Assembly: GCA_035501735.1 (NCBI GenBank) | Contig: DATJVR010000038.1 | Location: 1 to 47,587, forward strand | DNA length: 47,587 nt | Reading direction: 5' to 3' | Origin: PNAI01 sp035501735 | GTDB taxonomy: Bacteria; Pseudomonadota; Alphaproteobacteria; Rhizobiales; Xanthobacteraceae | Shown: positions 17,163-25,379 of the stretch, one piece after another | Numbering within the stretch: position 1 is the stretch's first letter | How the letters are laid out: each line of letters starts with the position of its first letter | Made by a program: the position numbers and the translations under genes | Notes under the pieces: generated by a model | What the model saw: the letters and a program-made list of their open reading frames with translations, nothing else | Told to the model about the DNA's origin: nothing | Database searches by the model: none

Positions 17163-17696
17163 TCAGCCTCGCCAAAGCCGCAACAACGGCCCCTCCGCCC
17201 CATAGGCGGGATCGCTCTCCGGCAGCGGCACGAGCGGGATGGTCTCGAGCGCCTTGGAATATTCCACCTTGCTGCCGCGGCAGAGATCGTAACGGCCGGA
17301 CGCCGGATAGGCCCCGATGACTACGAGGTCGGGACTGACCCACAGGCCTTGGTGGCCGGTGCCTGCCGGCAGCACCACCACGTCGCCCTGGAAGAGGTCG
17401 ACTTCGCGCCCCTGTGCGCCGCCGAACAACACCTTGGCGCGGCCGCGTGCGATGCCCATCGCCTCATGAATCATCGAATGATAGTGCATGTATTCGTAGA
17501 TGCCGTTGCGCCAGATATCGCGCCAGCCGTTCGCGCGAAACACGCGCTCGATGACGTCCTCCGGATTGGGCGTGCCGGTCAGGTCGATGGCGCCGCGATA
17601 GAGGACGAACGGCAATGTCGGATTGTTCGGCACCGAACCGTCGTCGGTGAACCTTACGGCTTCTGGCGCAGGCGATCTCACGGCCGTCATGCGCAT
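17163..17696 (-). CDS. Cupin domain protein (YjlB-like)
   Basis: A 177-residue single-domain cupin. The metal-binding set is visible as H71, H73 and H77 in YEYMHYHSMIHEAMG (motif 1) and H115 in VVVLPAGTGHQGL (motif 2). The shape and the N-terminal VLYRGAIDL segment resemble the YjlB type. The reaction is not known. The start may be either Met at 17696 or at 17690; no strong ribosome binding site is seen, and the AT-rich stretch GTTTACCAATTTATTTTC just upstream may hold the promoter. The gene lies between carA and the methyltransferase gene on the same strand, 97 bases after carA. Confidence 0.8.
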   Translation of the reverse strand: MRMTAVRSPAPEAVRFTDDGSVPNNPTLPFVLYRGAIDLTGTPNPEDVIERVFRANGWRDIWRNGIYEYMHYHSMIHEAMGIARGRAKVLFGGAQGREVDLFQGDVVVLPAGTGHQGLWVSPDLVVIGAYPASGRYDLCRGSKVEYSKALETIPLVPLPESDPAYGAEGPLLRLWRG

Positions 17697-17793
17697 GGTA
17701 TGACAATAAAAAGTTTACCAATTTATTTTCGGGAACCGCTCTGTGGCGCACCCGCCGAAGGTAAACAAGAAGTAAACGGCAAGCGGGGGTGCG

Positions 17794-18993
17794 TTAGGCC
17801 GCGCTCGTCTTGGCCTTGCGGATCATGGCGACGAAGCGCTCGAACAGATAATGGCTGTCGCGTGGGCCGGGCGAGGCCTCGGGGTGGTACTGCACCGAAA
17901 ACACCGGCTTGTCTTTCAGCGCAATGCCGCAGTTCGATCCGTCGAACAGCGACACATGCGTTTCGGTGGCGTTCGTGGGCAGCGATTTTGCATCCAGCGC
18001 AAAGCCGTGATTCATCGAGGTGATTTCGACCTTGCCGGTCACCAGATCCTTGACCGGGTGGTTCGCGCCGTGGTGGCCCTGATGCATCTTCATGGTCTTG
18101 CCGCCGACCGCGATGCCGAGCATCTGATGACCGAGGCAAATCCCGAACGTCGGAATACCGCTGTCGACGAGCTTCTTGATCACCGGCACCGCGTATAGGC
18201 CGGTGGCGGCCGGATCGCCGGGGCCGTTGGAGAGAAAAACGCCATCGGGCTTGAGCGCGAAAATATCGTCCGCCGAGGTCTTGGCCGGAACCACGGTCAC
18301 CTTGCAGCCCGTGCCCGCCAGTTGTCGCAGGATGTTGCGCTTTATTCCGTAGTCGATCGCGACCACGTGCATTTTCGAATTTTGTTGCCGGACGTAGCCC
18401 TTGCCCCAGACCCAAGGCAGCTCGTCCCAGGTGAAACGTTGCCCGCTCGTGACCATCGGCACCAGATCCATTCCGACCAACCCCGGCCACTCGCGGGCTT
18501 CCTTCTTCAACGCCGCCAGATCGAATCGGCCCGACGGTTCGTGCGCGATCACCGCATTCGGCATGCCTTGTTCGCGGATGCGTGCCGTGAGCGCGCGCGT
18601 GTCTATTCCGCTAATCCCGATGATGCCGCGCGTCTTGAGCCAGGCGTCAAGGTGGCGGCTTGAGCGGTAGTTCGACGGATTGGTGATCGGCGAGTGCAGC
18701 ACCACGCCGCGCGCTCCGGGCGTTGCCGCGAGATTGACGGTTTCGATATCCTCGTCGTTGGTTCCGACGTTGCCGATATGCGGAAAAGTGAAGGTAATGA
18801 TCTGGCCGGCATAAGAGGGATCGGTCAGGATCTCCTGATAGCCGGTCATGGCGGTATTGAAGCACACTTCCCCGACCGCCTGTCCGGTGGCCCCGAGTCC
18901 GAGGCCTTCGAGCACAGTTCCGTCGGCCAGCACCAAGAGGGCGGTCGTCTTGGGCTCAGCCCAGAGCGTGGAGGCCGGTTGTGTCTCGTTCAT
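17794..18993 (-). CDS. carA: Carbamoyl-phosphate synthase small (glutaminase) subunit
   Basis: A 399-residue small subunit that releases ammonia from glutamine and channels it to CarB. The N-terminal CPSase domain includes FNTAMTGYQEILTDPSYAGQ (residues 46-65). The C-terminal class I glutamine amidotransferase triad is complete: Cys286 in FGICLGHQM, His370 and Glu372 in SVQYHPEASPGP. The start at 18993 gives the usual length. It is divergent from a yqeY gene with 64 bases between, and is not in one unit with carB: three or four unrelated genes lie between them. Confidence 0.96.
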   Translation of the reverse strand: MNETQPASTLWAEPKTTALLVLADGTVLEGLGLGATGQAVGEVCFNTAMTGYQEILTDPSYAGQIITFTFPHIGNVGTNDEDIETVNLAATPGARGVVLHSPITNPSNYRSSRHLDAWLKTRGIIGISGIDTRALTARIREQGMPNAVIAHEPSGRFDLAALKKEAREWPGLVGMDLVPMVTSGQRFTWDELPWVWGKGYVRQQNSKMHVVAIDYGIKRNILRQLAGTGCKVTVVPAKTSADDIFALKPDGVFLSNGPGDPAATGLYAVPVIKKLVDSGIPTFGICLGHQMLGIAVGGKTMKMHQGHHGANHPVKDLVTGKVEITSMNHGFALDAKSLPTNATETHVSLFDGSNCGIALKDKPVFSVQYHPEASPGPRDSHYLFERFVAMIRKAKTSAA

Positions 18994-19057
18994 GCAAGGC
19001 CTAAAAATTGGCGATTCGCGGCGGCAATGGGGCGCTGTCGCAGAAAGGGTTTATCCT

Positions 19058-19513
19058 GTGTTGCGCGACGAGATCAACGCCGCTCTGAAAGATGCGATGA
19101 AAGCGCGTGATCAGCGCCGGGTTTCCACGCTACGCCTGATCAATTCGGCTATCCAGAGCGCCGATATCGAGGCCGGCGGCCTGGGCAAACCGGCGCTCGC
19201 CGACGATGCCCTGCTGGCCATCCTCCAGAAGATGATCAAGCAACGGCACGAATCGGCCGATATTTACGAAAAGGGCGGCCGCGCCGAACTCGCCAAACAG
19301 GAGCGCGAGGAGATCGAGATCATCACGGCCTACCTGCCCAAGCAAATGTCCGATGTGGAAGCCGGCGCCGCCATCTCCTCGATCGTGCAGGAGATCAACG
19401 CGCAAGGCATGAAGGACATGGGCCGCGTCATGGCCGCGCTGAAAGAGCGGTTCACCGGCAAGCTCGACTTCGCCAAGGCGAGCGCCAAGGTGAAGGAAAT
19501 GCTGAAAGGCTGA
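19058..19513 (+). CDS. yqeY: GatB/YqeY domain protein
   Basis: A 151-residue YqeY-like protein, a stand-alone homologue of the tRNA-binding tail domain of GatB. The sequence is typical: LRDEINAALKDAMKARDQRR at the start, a helical N-domain with ADDALLAILQKMIKQR, then EIEIITAYLPKQMSD and a C-terminal KDMGRVMAALKERFTGKLDF. The start is a GTG at 19058 (homologues start MLRDEI) with AAAGGG eight bases upstream. In this group it is regularly divergent from carA, upstream of dnaG. The cellular role is not settled. Confidence 0.92.
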   Translation: MLRDEINAALKDAMKARDQRRVSTLRLINSAIQSADIEAGGLGKPALADDALLAILQKMIKQRHESADIYEKGGRAELAKQEREEIEIITAYLPKQMSDVEAGAAISSIVQEINAQGMKDMGRVMAALKERFTGKLDFAKASAKVKEMLKG

Positions 19514-19559
19514 TCAGGCGCTGTCGACGATATCACCGTGGATTCTTCACGGCTGGCGA

Positions 19560-20321
19560 TCAGCTTTCGAAATGCTTGAGCGTGCGGCTCGTGGCCCTGA
19601 GGACGGTCCAGCCTGCAGCGCCGGGCTGTGCCTCGACGAGGTCAAATCCAAGGCCGCGGAGCTGTTTCACGACCCAACCGGCGGCGAGCCGGAGCTTCCG
19701 ATAGGCGCTGACGCGCATGGTCCATTGATCCCCATCCCGCAGATACAGGATGTCATGCACGCACACGAAATCATCGTCCACATAGTCAAGGAAGCAGCTG
19801 AGGATCCGATCGCGATCAGCGCGCGACATCAGGAATCGATCCGCCCCGCTTCGCGGCTGCGTCAGGTCTCGAAAGCTCAGGATGAAAGCGCCCCCTGGCA
19901 CGAGCGCCGCGTGAGCTGCGCGGAAGAGAGCCGTCACGTCTTCGCGGGAAGCGAGATGCGTCAGCGTATCGCCCGTGCAGGTAACGCAATCGACTGAATT
20001 GGCTTCGACCAGTTCTCCCAGTCGAAGAATGTCCAGGCACACCGGCTCTATGGCACGGCCGCGGATATTCGCCGCGAGCTCGCCGAGAAGATGCTTGCTC
20101 GTATCGAGCGCCAATACGCGCTGAAATCCCAACTCGGCGAGCGCCAAGGCTTGGTAGCCGGGTCCGCAGCCCAGATCGACCGCGAGTGTCCTGGCGCCCG
20201 CCGCGCCAATGCCGAGCGCCTTCAATCGCGCTATTTCGCCCGGCACCTTCTCGGCAAGCGGACCCGCCATCCAGGAATAGTGCCTGGCCAGAAACGTGTC
20301 GTAATGCCTGGCGTATCCCAT
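19560..20321 (-). CDS. Class I SAM-dependent methyltransferase
   Basis: A 253-residue methyltransferase with motif I AVDLGCGPGYQALALAEL at residues 47-64, the acidic LALDTSKHLL strand, and the DCVTCTGDTLTHL and GGAFILSFRDLTQ segments. The N-terminal HYDTFLARHYSWMAG is shared with small-molecule methyltransferases of the glycine/sarcosine type, but the substrate is unknown. It is the third gene of a three-gene minus-strand unit, starting 21 bases after the preceding methyltransferase gene. The unit is divergent from an HxlR regulator. Confidence 0.8.
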   Translation of the reverse strand: MGYARHYDTFLARHYSWMAGPLAEKVPGEIARLKALGIGAAGARTLAVDLGCGPGYQALALAELGFQRVLALDTSKHLLGELAANIRGRAIEPVCLDILRLGELVEANSVDCVTCTGDTLTHLASREDVTALFRAAHAALVPGGAFILSFRDLTQPRSGADRFLMSRADRDRILSCFLDYVDDDFVCVHDILYLRDGDQWTMRVSAYRKLRLAAGWVVKQLRGLGFDLVEAQPGAAGWTVLRATSRTLKHFES

Positions 20322-20342
20322 GCCGCGGCGCTTGCGTTCGGA

Positions 20343-21173
20343 TCAGCTTCTTTTGGTGACGACCACCTCGAGATATTCGCCGGGCACGACGAATGTGCCG
20401 TCCTTCGCGGTGTTGAATGTGTCGATGAGGGCGTAGACGTCGGCCTCCAGCGCCTGCTGCGCTTTCGCGTCGATCGCCGCGAACGCCTTCATGACCGGGC
20501 CGTAGTAGGTGCGGAACATGTCGACCCAATGTCTGGGCGACTTGTAGCGGAACATGAAGTTCCTGCTCGTGGCTGCGACGGTTCCCTTCGGACCGAACAG
20601 AGCGTCGAGATGCGCCTTGTCGCCCCAGAGCGCCGGCGATTTCGCCCCGGGGGCCGGCGGAACGTATTTTCCCAGGGTCTTGAACAGTTGGCCGATGAAG
20701 CTCGCCGGCGTCCAGTTCGCCATGCCGATCTTCCCGCCCGGCCGGCAGACCCGCATCAATTCGTGTGCGGCCAATTGCTGGTTTGGCGTGAACATGACGC
20801 CGAAGGTCGAAAGCACGACATCGAAACTGGCATCCGGGAAGGGCAGGGCTTCCGCATCGGCCTCTTGAAACATGACTGGAAGACGCTCGGCGTCCGCCCG
20901 TTCGCGCCCGCGTTCGAGGAGGGCGCGGACATAGTCGGTCGACACCACCTCGGCAAAGCGGCGGGCGGCAGCGAGAGTGGCGTTGCCGTTGCCGGCCGCG
21001 ACATCGAGGACGCGCTGGTTGCTGCGCAGATCGACGGCCTCGCAGAGCAGCTCGCCGACGATCTGCAGCGTGGTGCCGATCCGGGCGTAGTCGCCGGAAC
21101 CCCAGGCCGCTTGCTGGCGGCTCTTCACCGTCGTGAGATCAATGGTGGGAGGAATTGCCGTTTGAACGTTCAT
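20343..21173 (-). CDS. Class I SAM-dependent methyltransferase (UbiE-like)
   Basis: A 276-residue methyltransferase. Motif I is RVLDVAAGNGNATLAAARRF (residues 54-73), then VVSTDYVRALLE, the acidic EADAEALPFPDASFDVVLST and RVCRPGGKIGMANWTP. The N-terminal KSRQQAAWGSGDYARIGTTL is typical of a group annotated as UbiE/COQ5-like but not involved in quinone synthesis. The start at 21173 is set by GAAGGA eight bases upstream. It lies 38 bases after the GFA gene and 21 bases before the next methyltransferase, so one operon is likely, probably controlled by the divergent HxlR regulator. Confidence 0.85.
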   Translation of the reverse strand: MNVQTAIPPTIDLTTVKSRQQAAWGSGDYARIGTTLQIVGELLCEAVDLRSNQRVLDVAAGNGNATLAAARRFAEVVSTDYVRALLERGRERADAERLPVMFQEADAEALPFPDASFDVVLSTFGVMFTPNQQLAAHELMRVCRPGGKIGMANWTPASFIGQLFKTLGKYVPPAPGAKSPALWGDKAHLDALFGPKGTVAATSRNFMFRYKSPRHWVDMFRTYYGPVMKAFAAIDAKAQQALEADVYALIDTFNTAKDGTFVVPGEYLEVVVTKRS

Positions 21174-21211
21174 GGTCTTGTTCCTTCGCTGTTGGGATTG
21201 CTGCCTGGACG

Positions 21212-21679
21212 TCATTCAGGAACGGCTTGGCCGCTGCCCCCGAACTCCTTCGGGAAGTCTTTGAGCTTGGGCAGGCCGTCCTTCATGGGCAGCACCGTCT
21301 CGACGTAGTTGATGTGAACGCCGGGCGTGAATGTGAGCGTCGGGATCGTCGCGGCATACACGTCCACGAGTCCGATCGTCGGATGATTGTTCAGCAGGTG
21401 CCCGCCGCATTTCGTGCAGTACTGGCGCTGGCTGAACTTGGTCTTGCTGAACGTCGCGACGTGCTCTTTGCCCGACGTGATGCGAACCGCCTCCGGCTTC
21501 CACAGCGTGAAGGCGGTCACCGGCGCGGCCGACCACGACCGGCAGGAGCTGCAATGGCAATAGCCCATCGCTTCCGGCGACCCGACGCATTCGAGTTTGA
21601 CCGCGCCGCAGAAGCAGCGTCCGGCGAAATGCGTTGTGCGCTCCTTGGTCGTACCGGCGATAGCTTCAATCGTGCTCAT
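21212..21679 (-). CDS. GFA family zinc protein (glutathione-dependent formaldehyde-activating-like)
   Basis: A 155-residue GFA/DUF636 protein. The zinc-binding cysteines are clear: C22 and C24 in GRCFCGAV, C41, C43 and C46 in YCHCSSCRSWS, and C88 and C91 in QYCTKCGGHL. The founding member speeds adduct formation between formaldehyde and glutathione, but most family members act on other or unknown substrates. The ATG at 21679 follows AAGGAC. It is the first gene of the minus-strand operon with two methyltransferases and is separated from hxlR by 265 bases that hold a perfect palindrome at 21743-21760. Confidence 0.88.
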   Translation of the reverse strand: MSTIEAIAGTTKERTTHFAGRCFCGAVKLECVGSPEAMGYCHCSSCRSWSAAPVTAFTLWKPEAVRITSGKEHVATFSKTKFSQRQYCTKCGGHLLNNHPTIGLVDVYAATIPTLTFTPGVHINYVETVLPMKDGLPKLKDFPKEFGGSGQAVPE

Positions 21680-21742
21680 GGTACTGTCCTTTTCATCTGG
21701 AGACTTCAGTTCGCCGAATGTCGCCGGAAAGTTACATTCCAT

Positions 21743-21760
21743 TCCAGTTCACGAACTGGA
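21743..21760. promoter_or_regulatory. Perfect 18-bp palindrome, candidate HxlR operator
   Basis: TCCAGTTC (21743-21750) and GAACTGGA (21753-21760) are exact inverted repeats with an AC spacer. It lies 64 bases upstream of the GFA start in the divergent space with the HxlR gene, a natural position for a repressor site over the GFA promoter. Confidence 0.55.
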
Positions 21761-21859
21761 GTGCGGCCCGCGATCACAGCCCGCGTATCGGCGTAAATCG
21801 CTGTCGATGCTCGCTTATTCGCCAGCCTGCCGGATAGACGGGGATTTCATGCTACACTT

Positions 21860-21892
21860 TCTGTACTAGGCGCAGTCTTCCGATCTGTACTA
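21860..21892. promoter_or_regulatory. Direct repeat TCTGTACTA upstream of hxlR
   Basis: TCTGTACTA occurs at 21860-21868 and again at 21884-21892, 24 bases apart, that is on nearly the same face of the helix. HxlR of Bacillus subtilis is known to bind tandem sites of about 25 bp, so this pair is a candidate for autoregulation of the HxlR gene that starts 53 bases further on. Confidence 0.45.
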
Positions 21893-21944
21893 TCGCCAGA
21901 CACGATTTACCGACTGAGATTTTTTTGCCTTCAGGGAGGGCCGG

Positions 21945-22655
21945 ATGAGTGATCAAGCCGAGCACGGCAGCTACGGACAGTTTTGCCCCGTCGCCATGGC
22001 GGCCGAAATTGTCTGCTCACGATGGACCCCGCTCGTGCTGCGCGAGCTGCTGTGCGGCTCCACCCGCTTCAACGAAATCAGACGCGGCGTGCCGCGCATG
22101 TCGCCGACCCTGCTGTCGAAACGGTTGAAGGAACTGGCGGGCGCGGGCGTCATCAGCATACGGCCGGCGCGTCATCCGGGCGCGGTCGAGTACAAGCTGA
22201 CCAAGGCCGGCGAGGATCTGCGCGACACCATCATGTCGCTTGGCGTGTGGGGCCAGCGCTGGGTCGAATCGTCGCTGTCGCTGAAAAATCTCGACCCGTC
22301 GTTGTTGATGTGGGACATGCGCCGAAACCTGGCGCCGTTGACGCTGCCCAATCGCAAGCGCTGCACCATCAAATTCGACTATCCGGAGATGAGTGCCGGG
22401 CGGAGATCCTGGTGGCTCGTAGTCGACAACGGCAACGTCGACCTGTGCGGTGTCGATCCGGGTCACGAGGTCGATCTCTACGTCATCAGCAAGCTGCGCA
22501 GCATGACCGCGGTTTGGATGGGTCATACGACGCTGAAGAAGGAGATCGATGCCGGCAACATCGAATTGAGCGGCGATAAATCGCTCGCACGCTCCATGCA
22601 CGGATGGCTGGGCTTGAGCAAATTCGCGGCTGAAAAAACGCGGCTCGCGAGCTGA
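21945..22655 (+). CDS. HxlR family transcriptional regulator with C-terminal SCP2-like domain
   Basis: A 236-residue regulator. Residues about 12-105 form the HxlR winged helix: FCPVAMAAEIVCSRWTPLVL, then FNEIRRGVPRMSPTLLSKRL and the wing AVEYKLTKAGEDL. Two N-terminal cysteines (C14 and C24) may respond to thiol-reactive aldehydes, as known for some HxlR proteins, which would fit the formaldehyde-type GFA protein next door. Residues about 110-236 look like a sterol-carrier-type (SCP2) domain, a known extension in this family. It is preceded by GGGAGGG and is divergent from the GFA-methyltransferase operon, which it most likely regulates. Confidence 0.85.
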   Translation: MSDQAEHGSYGQFCPVAMAAEIVCSRWTPLVLRELLCGSTRFNEIRRGVPRMSPTLLSKRLKELAGAGVISIRPARHPGAVEYKLTKAGEDLRDTIMSLGVWGQRWVESSLSLKNLDPSLLMWDMRRNLAPLTLPNRKRCTIKFDYPEMSAGRRSWWLVVDNGNVDLCGVDPGHEVDLYVISKLRSMTAVWMGHTTLKKEIDAGNIELSGDKSLARSMHGWLGLSKFAAEKTRLAS

Positions 22656-22859
22656 GACGCTGTGCGGCCGTGACCTGTTGCCGCGGCCGTTTGGGCGCTC
22701 AAGCCGACGCGGACCGATCGTTACAATTTGAATAGAGATTGAATGACGCGCATAAGCCGATCTTGGAAAATTTGAGCGATATTTTCCCAAAGTTGTTCCG
22801 CGGCGTCCTCAACTCTTCAGTGACCGATTTGCCCGCGGAAAACCTCAAAGAGGTTGGCC

Positions 22860-22949
22860 ATGCCATTCTTATTCTGGATTCCGATAATCCTGATCGCCGG
22901 GATGTCCATGATCGCCACGGGCGAAGCGCGCAAATCGACGTTTGACTGA
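22860..22949 (+). CDS. Small single-span membrane protein, 29 residues
   Basis: A very short ORF with good start signals. AAAGAGG lies six bases before the ATG at 22860. The product begins MPFLFWIPIILIAGMSMIA, a clean transmembrane segment, and ends in the short charged tail TGEARKSTFD, giving a one-helix protein with its C-terminus probably in the cytoplasm. It lies in the 327-base space between hxlR and copD. A longer frame at 22739-22945 overlaps it but lacks a ribosome binding site. Proof would need proteomics or conservation. Confidence 0.45.
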   Translation: MPFLFWIPIILIAGMSMIATGEARKSTFD

Positions 22950-22982
22950 TTTGCATCTTTGCAGTCGGTTGCCGCCGAGCGT

Positions 22983-23936
22983 TCAATGGTGATGCGACGC
23001 CACCTGCGCCGCCGGCATCATGAGCCCTAAGGCTGCGACAACGGCAACCACCGCAAGGCCGAGGCAAATTTCCGCAACGATGCTGTGCTGCAGCTTGCGG
23101 ATTGCCGCCTGATCCGGGGCAGTTTCACGAAGCGAAAGCCGCGGCAACAGCACCAGCCGGTTTGCCGTGGCAAATGCCAACATCGCAACGAAGAGTCCGA
23201 CTTTCAGCAGCAGCAACCGGCCGTAGTCGGAGCCGGTCAGCGCTTGAATATTTCCCACCAGAAACCAGGAATTGACCAGGCCTGTCCCCACCAGCACGAC
23301 CACGGCGACAAGAGCGAAATCGGAAAATTGCCGCGACACGCCGTAGATCGCCGCCGCGGAGTTGCGGTCGGCAACGAGGTTCAGGCTGCGCAAGATCAAC
23401 AGCAGCGGGACCAGACCGCCCAGCCAGGCGCCGACTGCCAAAAGATGCAGAAAATCCGCGCCGAGATGCACATAGCCCTCGACGCCCGGCGTTGCGCCGC
23501 CATGCCCCATCCAGGCTAGCCCGCCGAGAAACGATGCGCTCGACACGAGCGCAATCGTTCGGCGCCAAACCACGCGGCTGTCTGATGACAATGTCGTGGC
23601 GAGTGCCGCCCCGCACACGAGCCGCACAAGGCACGTCCAGCCGAATTGGGTCTCCGTCAACAGGACCCAAGCGGTGTCGTCGGTGAAGACCTCCGACGCT
23701 GGCGCGCCCGCGATCCGCGCCGCCAGCAACCAAATCCACGCAACGCCGGACACCGCCGCCACCGCAAGGCTCGTGCGGAAACTCCGTGCCGCCTGCCGCC
23801 AAAAGGAGGGCGGAAATGGCGCGCCGACCGATCTCAGTGCGGGCTCAGCCACCGCCAGCACGAAAACAGCCAGACCCGACGCCATCACCGTCGAAGCAAG
23901 ATGGATGGCCCGAATCCAGATCAGCGGATCATCCAA
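22983..23936 (-). CDS. copD: Copper resistance protein CopD
   Basis: A 317-residue inner-membrane protein with about eight membrane segments, the last gene of a copper operon. CopD is thought to take copper from CopC in the periplasm into the cytoplasm. Typical features are the N-terminal WIRAIHLASTVMASGLAVFV, the histidine-bearing AWMGHGG loop and YVHLGADFLHLLAVGAWLGG, which is the CopD family core. The C-terminus ends in a histidine cluster (VASHHH) that could bind metal. It starts 31 bases after copC on the same strand. Confidence 0.9.
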   Translation of the reverse strand: MDDPLIWIRAIHLASTVMASGLAVFVLAVAEPALRSVGAPFPPSFWRQAARSFRTSLAVAAVSGVAWIWLLAARIAGAPASEVFTDDTAWVLLTETQFGWTCLVRLVCGAALATTLSSDSRVVWRRTIALVSSASFLGGLAWMGHGGATPGVEGYVHLGADFLHLLAVGAWLGGLVPLLLILRSLNLVADRNSAAAIYGVSRQFSDFALVAVVVLVGTGLVNSWFLVGNIQALTGSDYGRLLLLKVGLFVAMLAFATANRLVLLPRLSLRETAPDQAAIRKLQHSIVAEICLGLAVVAVVAALGLMMPAAQVASHHH

Positions 23937-23967
23937 TGGTCCCTCCGAACGCCTTCGTCGCTTCCGA

Positions 23968-24327
23968 CTAGGGCCCGACGCTGAAGCTGAAACTGCCCTC
24001 GGTCGTATGCGTGTCGACCGAGAGAACGCGCCAATGCACGTGGTACGTTCCGTTCTTCAGCGGCTTGAGCCCGATCCGCATCACCGCCGGATCGGTCCGA
24101 TCGACCACGGCCTTGCCGGAATCGACACGCGCACCGCCGGCGTCTCGGACCTCGACATGGCTGAACGCCGGCTCGAGCTTTTGCGTGAACCAGAGCGTCA
24201 GGGTGCGCGGCGCCGTACCGACGGTACTGCCGACCAGCGGGCTCGCGTGATCGAGCAAGGCATGGCCTTGTGCCGCGACAGCGCCGAGAACCAATAGCGG
24301 CAACAACACGATGGATAGACGTTTCAT
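23968..24327 (-). CDS. copC: Periplasmic copper-binding protein CopC
   Basis: A 119-residue CopC. After the signal peptide (MKRLSIVLLPLLVLGAVAAQ and G) the mature chain would begin at or next to His22 of HALLDHASP; in the family this N-terminal histidine forms the Cu(II) histidine brace. The second part of the site is the D-x-H of SVDTHTTEGSFSF near the C-terminus. The beta-sandwich strands (TLTLWFTQKLEPAFSHVEV) are in order. The ATG at 24327 has GGGAGGTGACC before it and lies just two bases after the stop of the preceding gene, so the two are probably translationally coupled. Confidence 0.92.
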   Translation of the reverse strand: MKRLSIVLLPLLVLGAVAAQGHALLDHASPLVGSTVGTAPRTLTLWFTQKLEPAFSHVEVRDAGGARVDSGKAVVDRTDPAVMRIGLKPLKNGTYHVHWRVLSVDTHTTEGSFSFSVGP

Positions 24328-24329
24328 GG

Positions 24330-25319
24330 TCACCTCCCGAACGGCAGCCGCGGAGCCGTAGCGGCGCCGAATATCGGTTTGCCGATCGACCTTGGGAAAA
24401 TGTCGTCGAGATAGAGATGCAATTGCGCCATCGCGCCGACCGCGGTTCCGCTCGCGCGGTTGACCGGGACAATCGCCTGCACCCCGACTTGATAGTAATT
24501 CCCGACCCAGATGACGCCAGGATTGATCGTGCCGGTCGTCACCGTGCCGGATGTCAGTATATTCGCGACCGGCGTGCTCAATTGTGCCTCGACAATCGGG
24601 ATCAGGTGATTGAAGAACTCCGGCAGGCTGAGATCGATGACGCTCGATTTGAGATACGGCATGCTGTACTGGATCGATCCGCCCCAGGTGAACACGCGCG
24701 GATTGAACTCGACGTCGGTCGTTGGCGCTCCGCTATCGTCGACGCCGAAGGTGGTGGTGGCGCTGCGCCCCGGGATTGCGTAGCCGAACTGGCCGGTCAC
24801 GGCGAAGGGTCTCAGCCAATTCAGGCTGCTCGGCAGATCGCCGAATCCTTTGCCGATATAGATCGTCGGCGTGTAGGTCGTGAACGAGTCGGCCCCGACG
24901 CTTTGCGCGCCGCTGCCGCCCCATTCGATGCTGAGGCCGACTGACATCACCAACTCTTGCTGCGGCAAGGTCAGAAGCTGCCACTTGAAGGTCGTCTCCA
25001 GATTCTGGAAGCCGCTGACCTTCGGCATGCCCGGCGCGCTGATCCGGCTCCAGGTCGGTCCGATGGAGATTCCGAACGTTTCGGTGATCCGCTTGGAATA
25101 TTCCGCGGAAATGTCGAGCTGGCGCGCCGACGGGTCGTCGCCGGTTTTGAAGCTCGAAACCGTCGGCAGGGACAGCTCGTCGGCGACGCAAGGGTCGTCG
25201 ACGTTGAGCGTCGCCGGCAGGAAACGGCCGCCGACGAAACAGTGCGCCGAGGCGCTCGAGAAAGGCAGAAATGCAGTGAAGGCCGCGACTGCGGCCGCAC
25301 GCGACGAAACGCGAAACAT
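24330..25319 (-). CDS. Outer-membrane-like transporter protein of the copper operon
   Basis: A 329-residue exported protein with a signal peptide (AAVAAFTAFLPFSSASAH). The body is alternating hydrophobic and polar, rich in Y, G, T and S, and is read as beta strands, for example QLDISAEYSKRITETFGISI and the terminal VGAMAQLHLYLDDIFPRS. It resembles the outer-membrane proteins annotated as transporter or MetA-pathway of phenol degradation. Two early cysteines (AHCFVGG and DDPCVADE) may pair. Its place between DUF2946 and copC suggests a role in copper passage at the outer membrane, but this is inference. Confidence 0.7.
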   Translation of the reverse strand: MFRVSSRAAAVAAFTAFLPFSSASAHCFVGGRFLPATLNVDDPCVADELSLPTVSSFKTGDDPSARQLDISAEYSKRITETFGISIGPTWSRISAPGMPKVSGFQNLETTFKWQLLTLPQQELVMSVGLSIEWGGSGAQSVGADSFTTYTPTIYIGKGFGDLPSSLNWLRPFAVTGQFGYAIPGRSATTTFGVDDSGAPTTDVEFNPRVFTWGGSIQYSMPYLKSSVIDLSLPEFFNHLIPIVEAQLSTPVANILTSGTVTTGTINPGVIWVGNYYQVGVQAIVPVNRASGTAVGAMAQLHLYLDDIFPRSIGKPIFGAATAPRLPFGR

Positions 25320-25379
25320 GGGGGGTTCCTCTTGTTCAGGACGTGAAAGCTTTGAGCGCGGCCGTTCGGCCGCATCGCA

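Noticed and set aside
22739..22945. A 68-codon frame overlapping the small membrane protein
   Set aside because: No ribosome binding site and mixed polar composition; the 29-codon frame inside has a strong site and a clear membrane helix.
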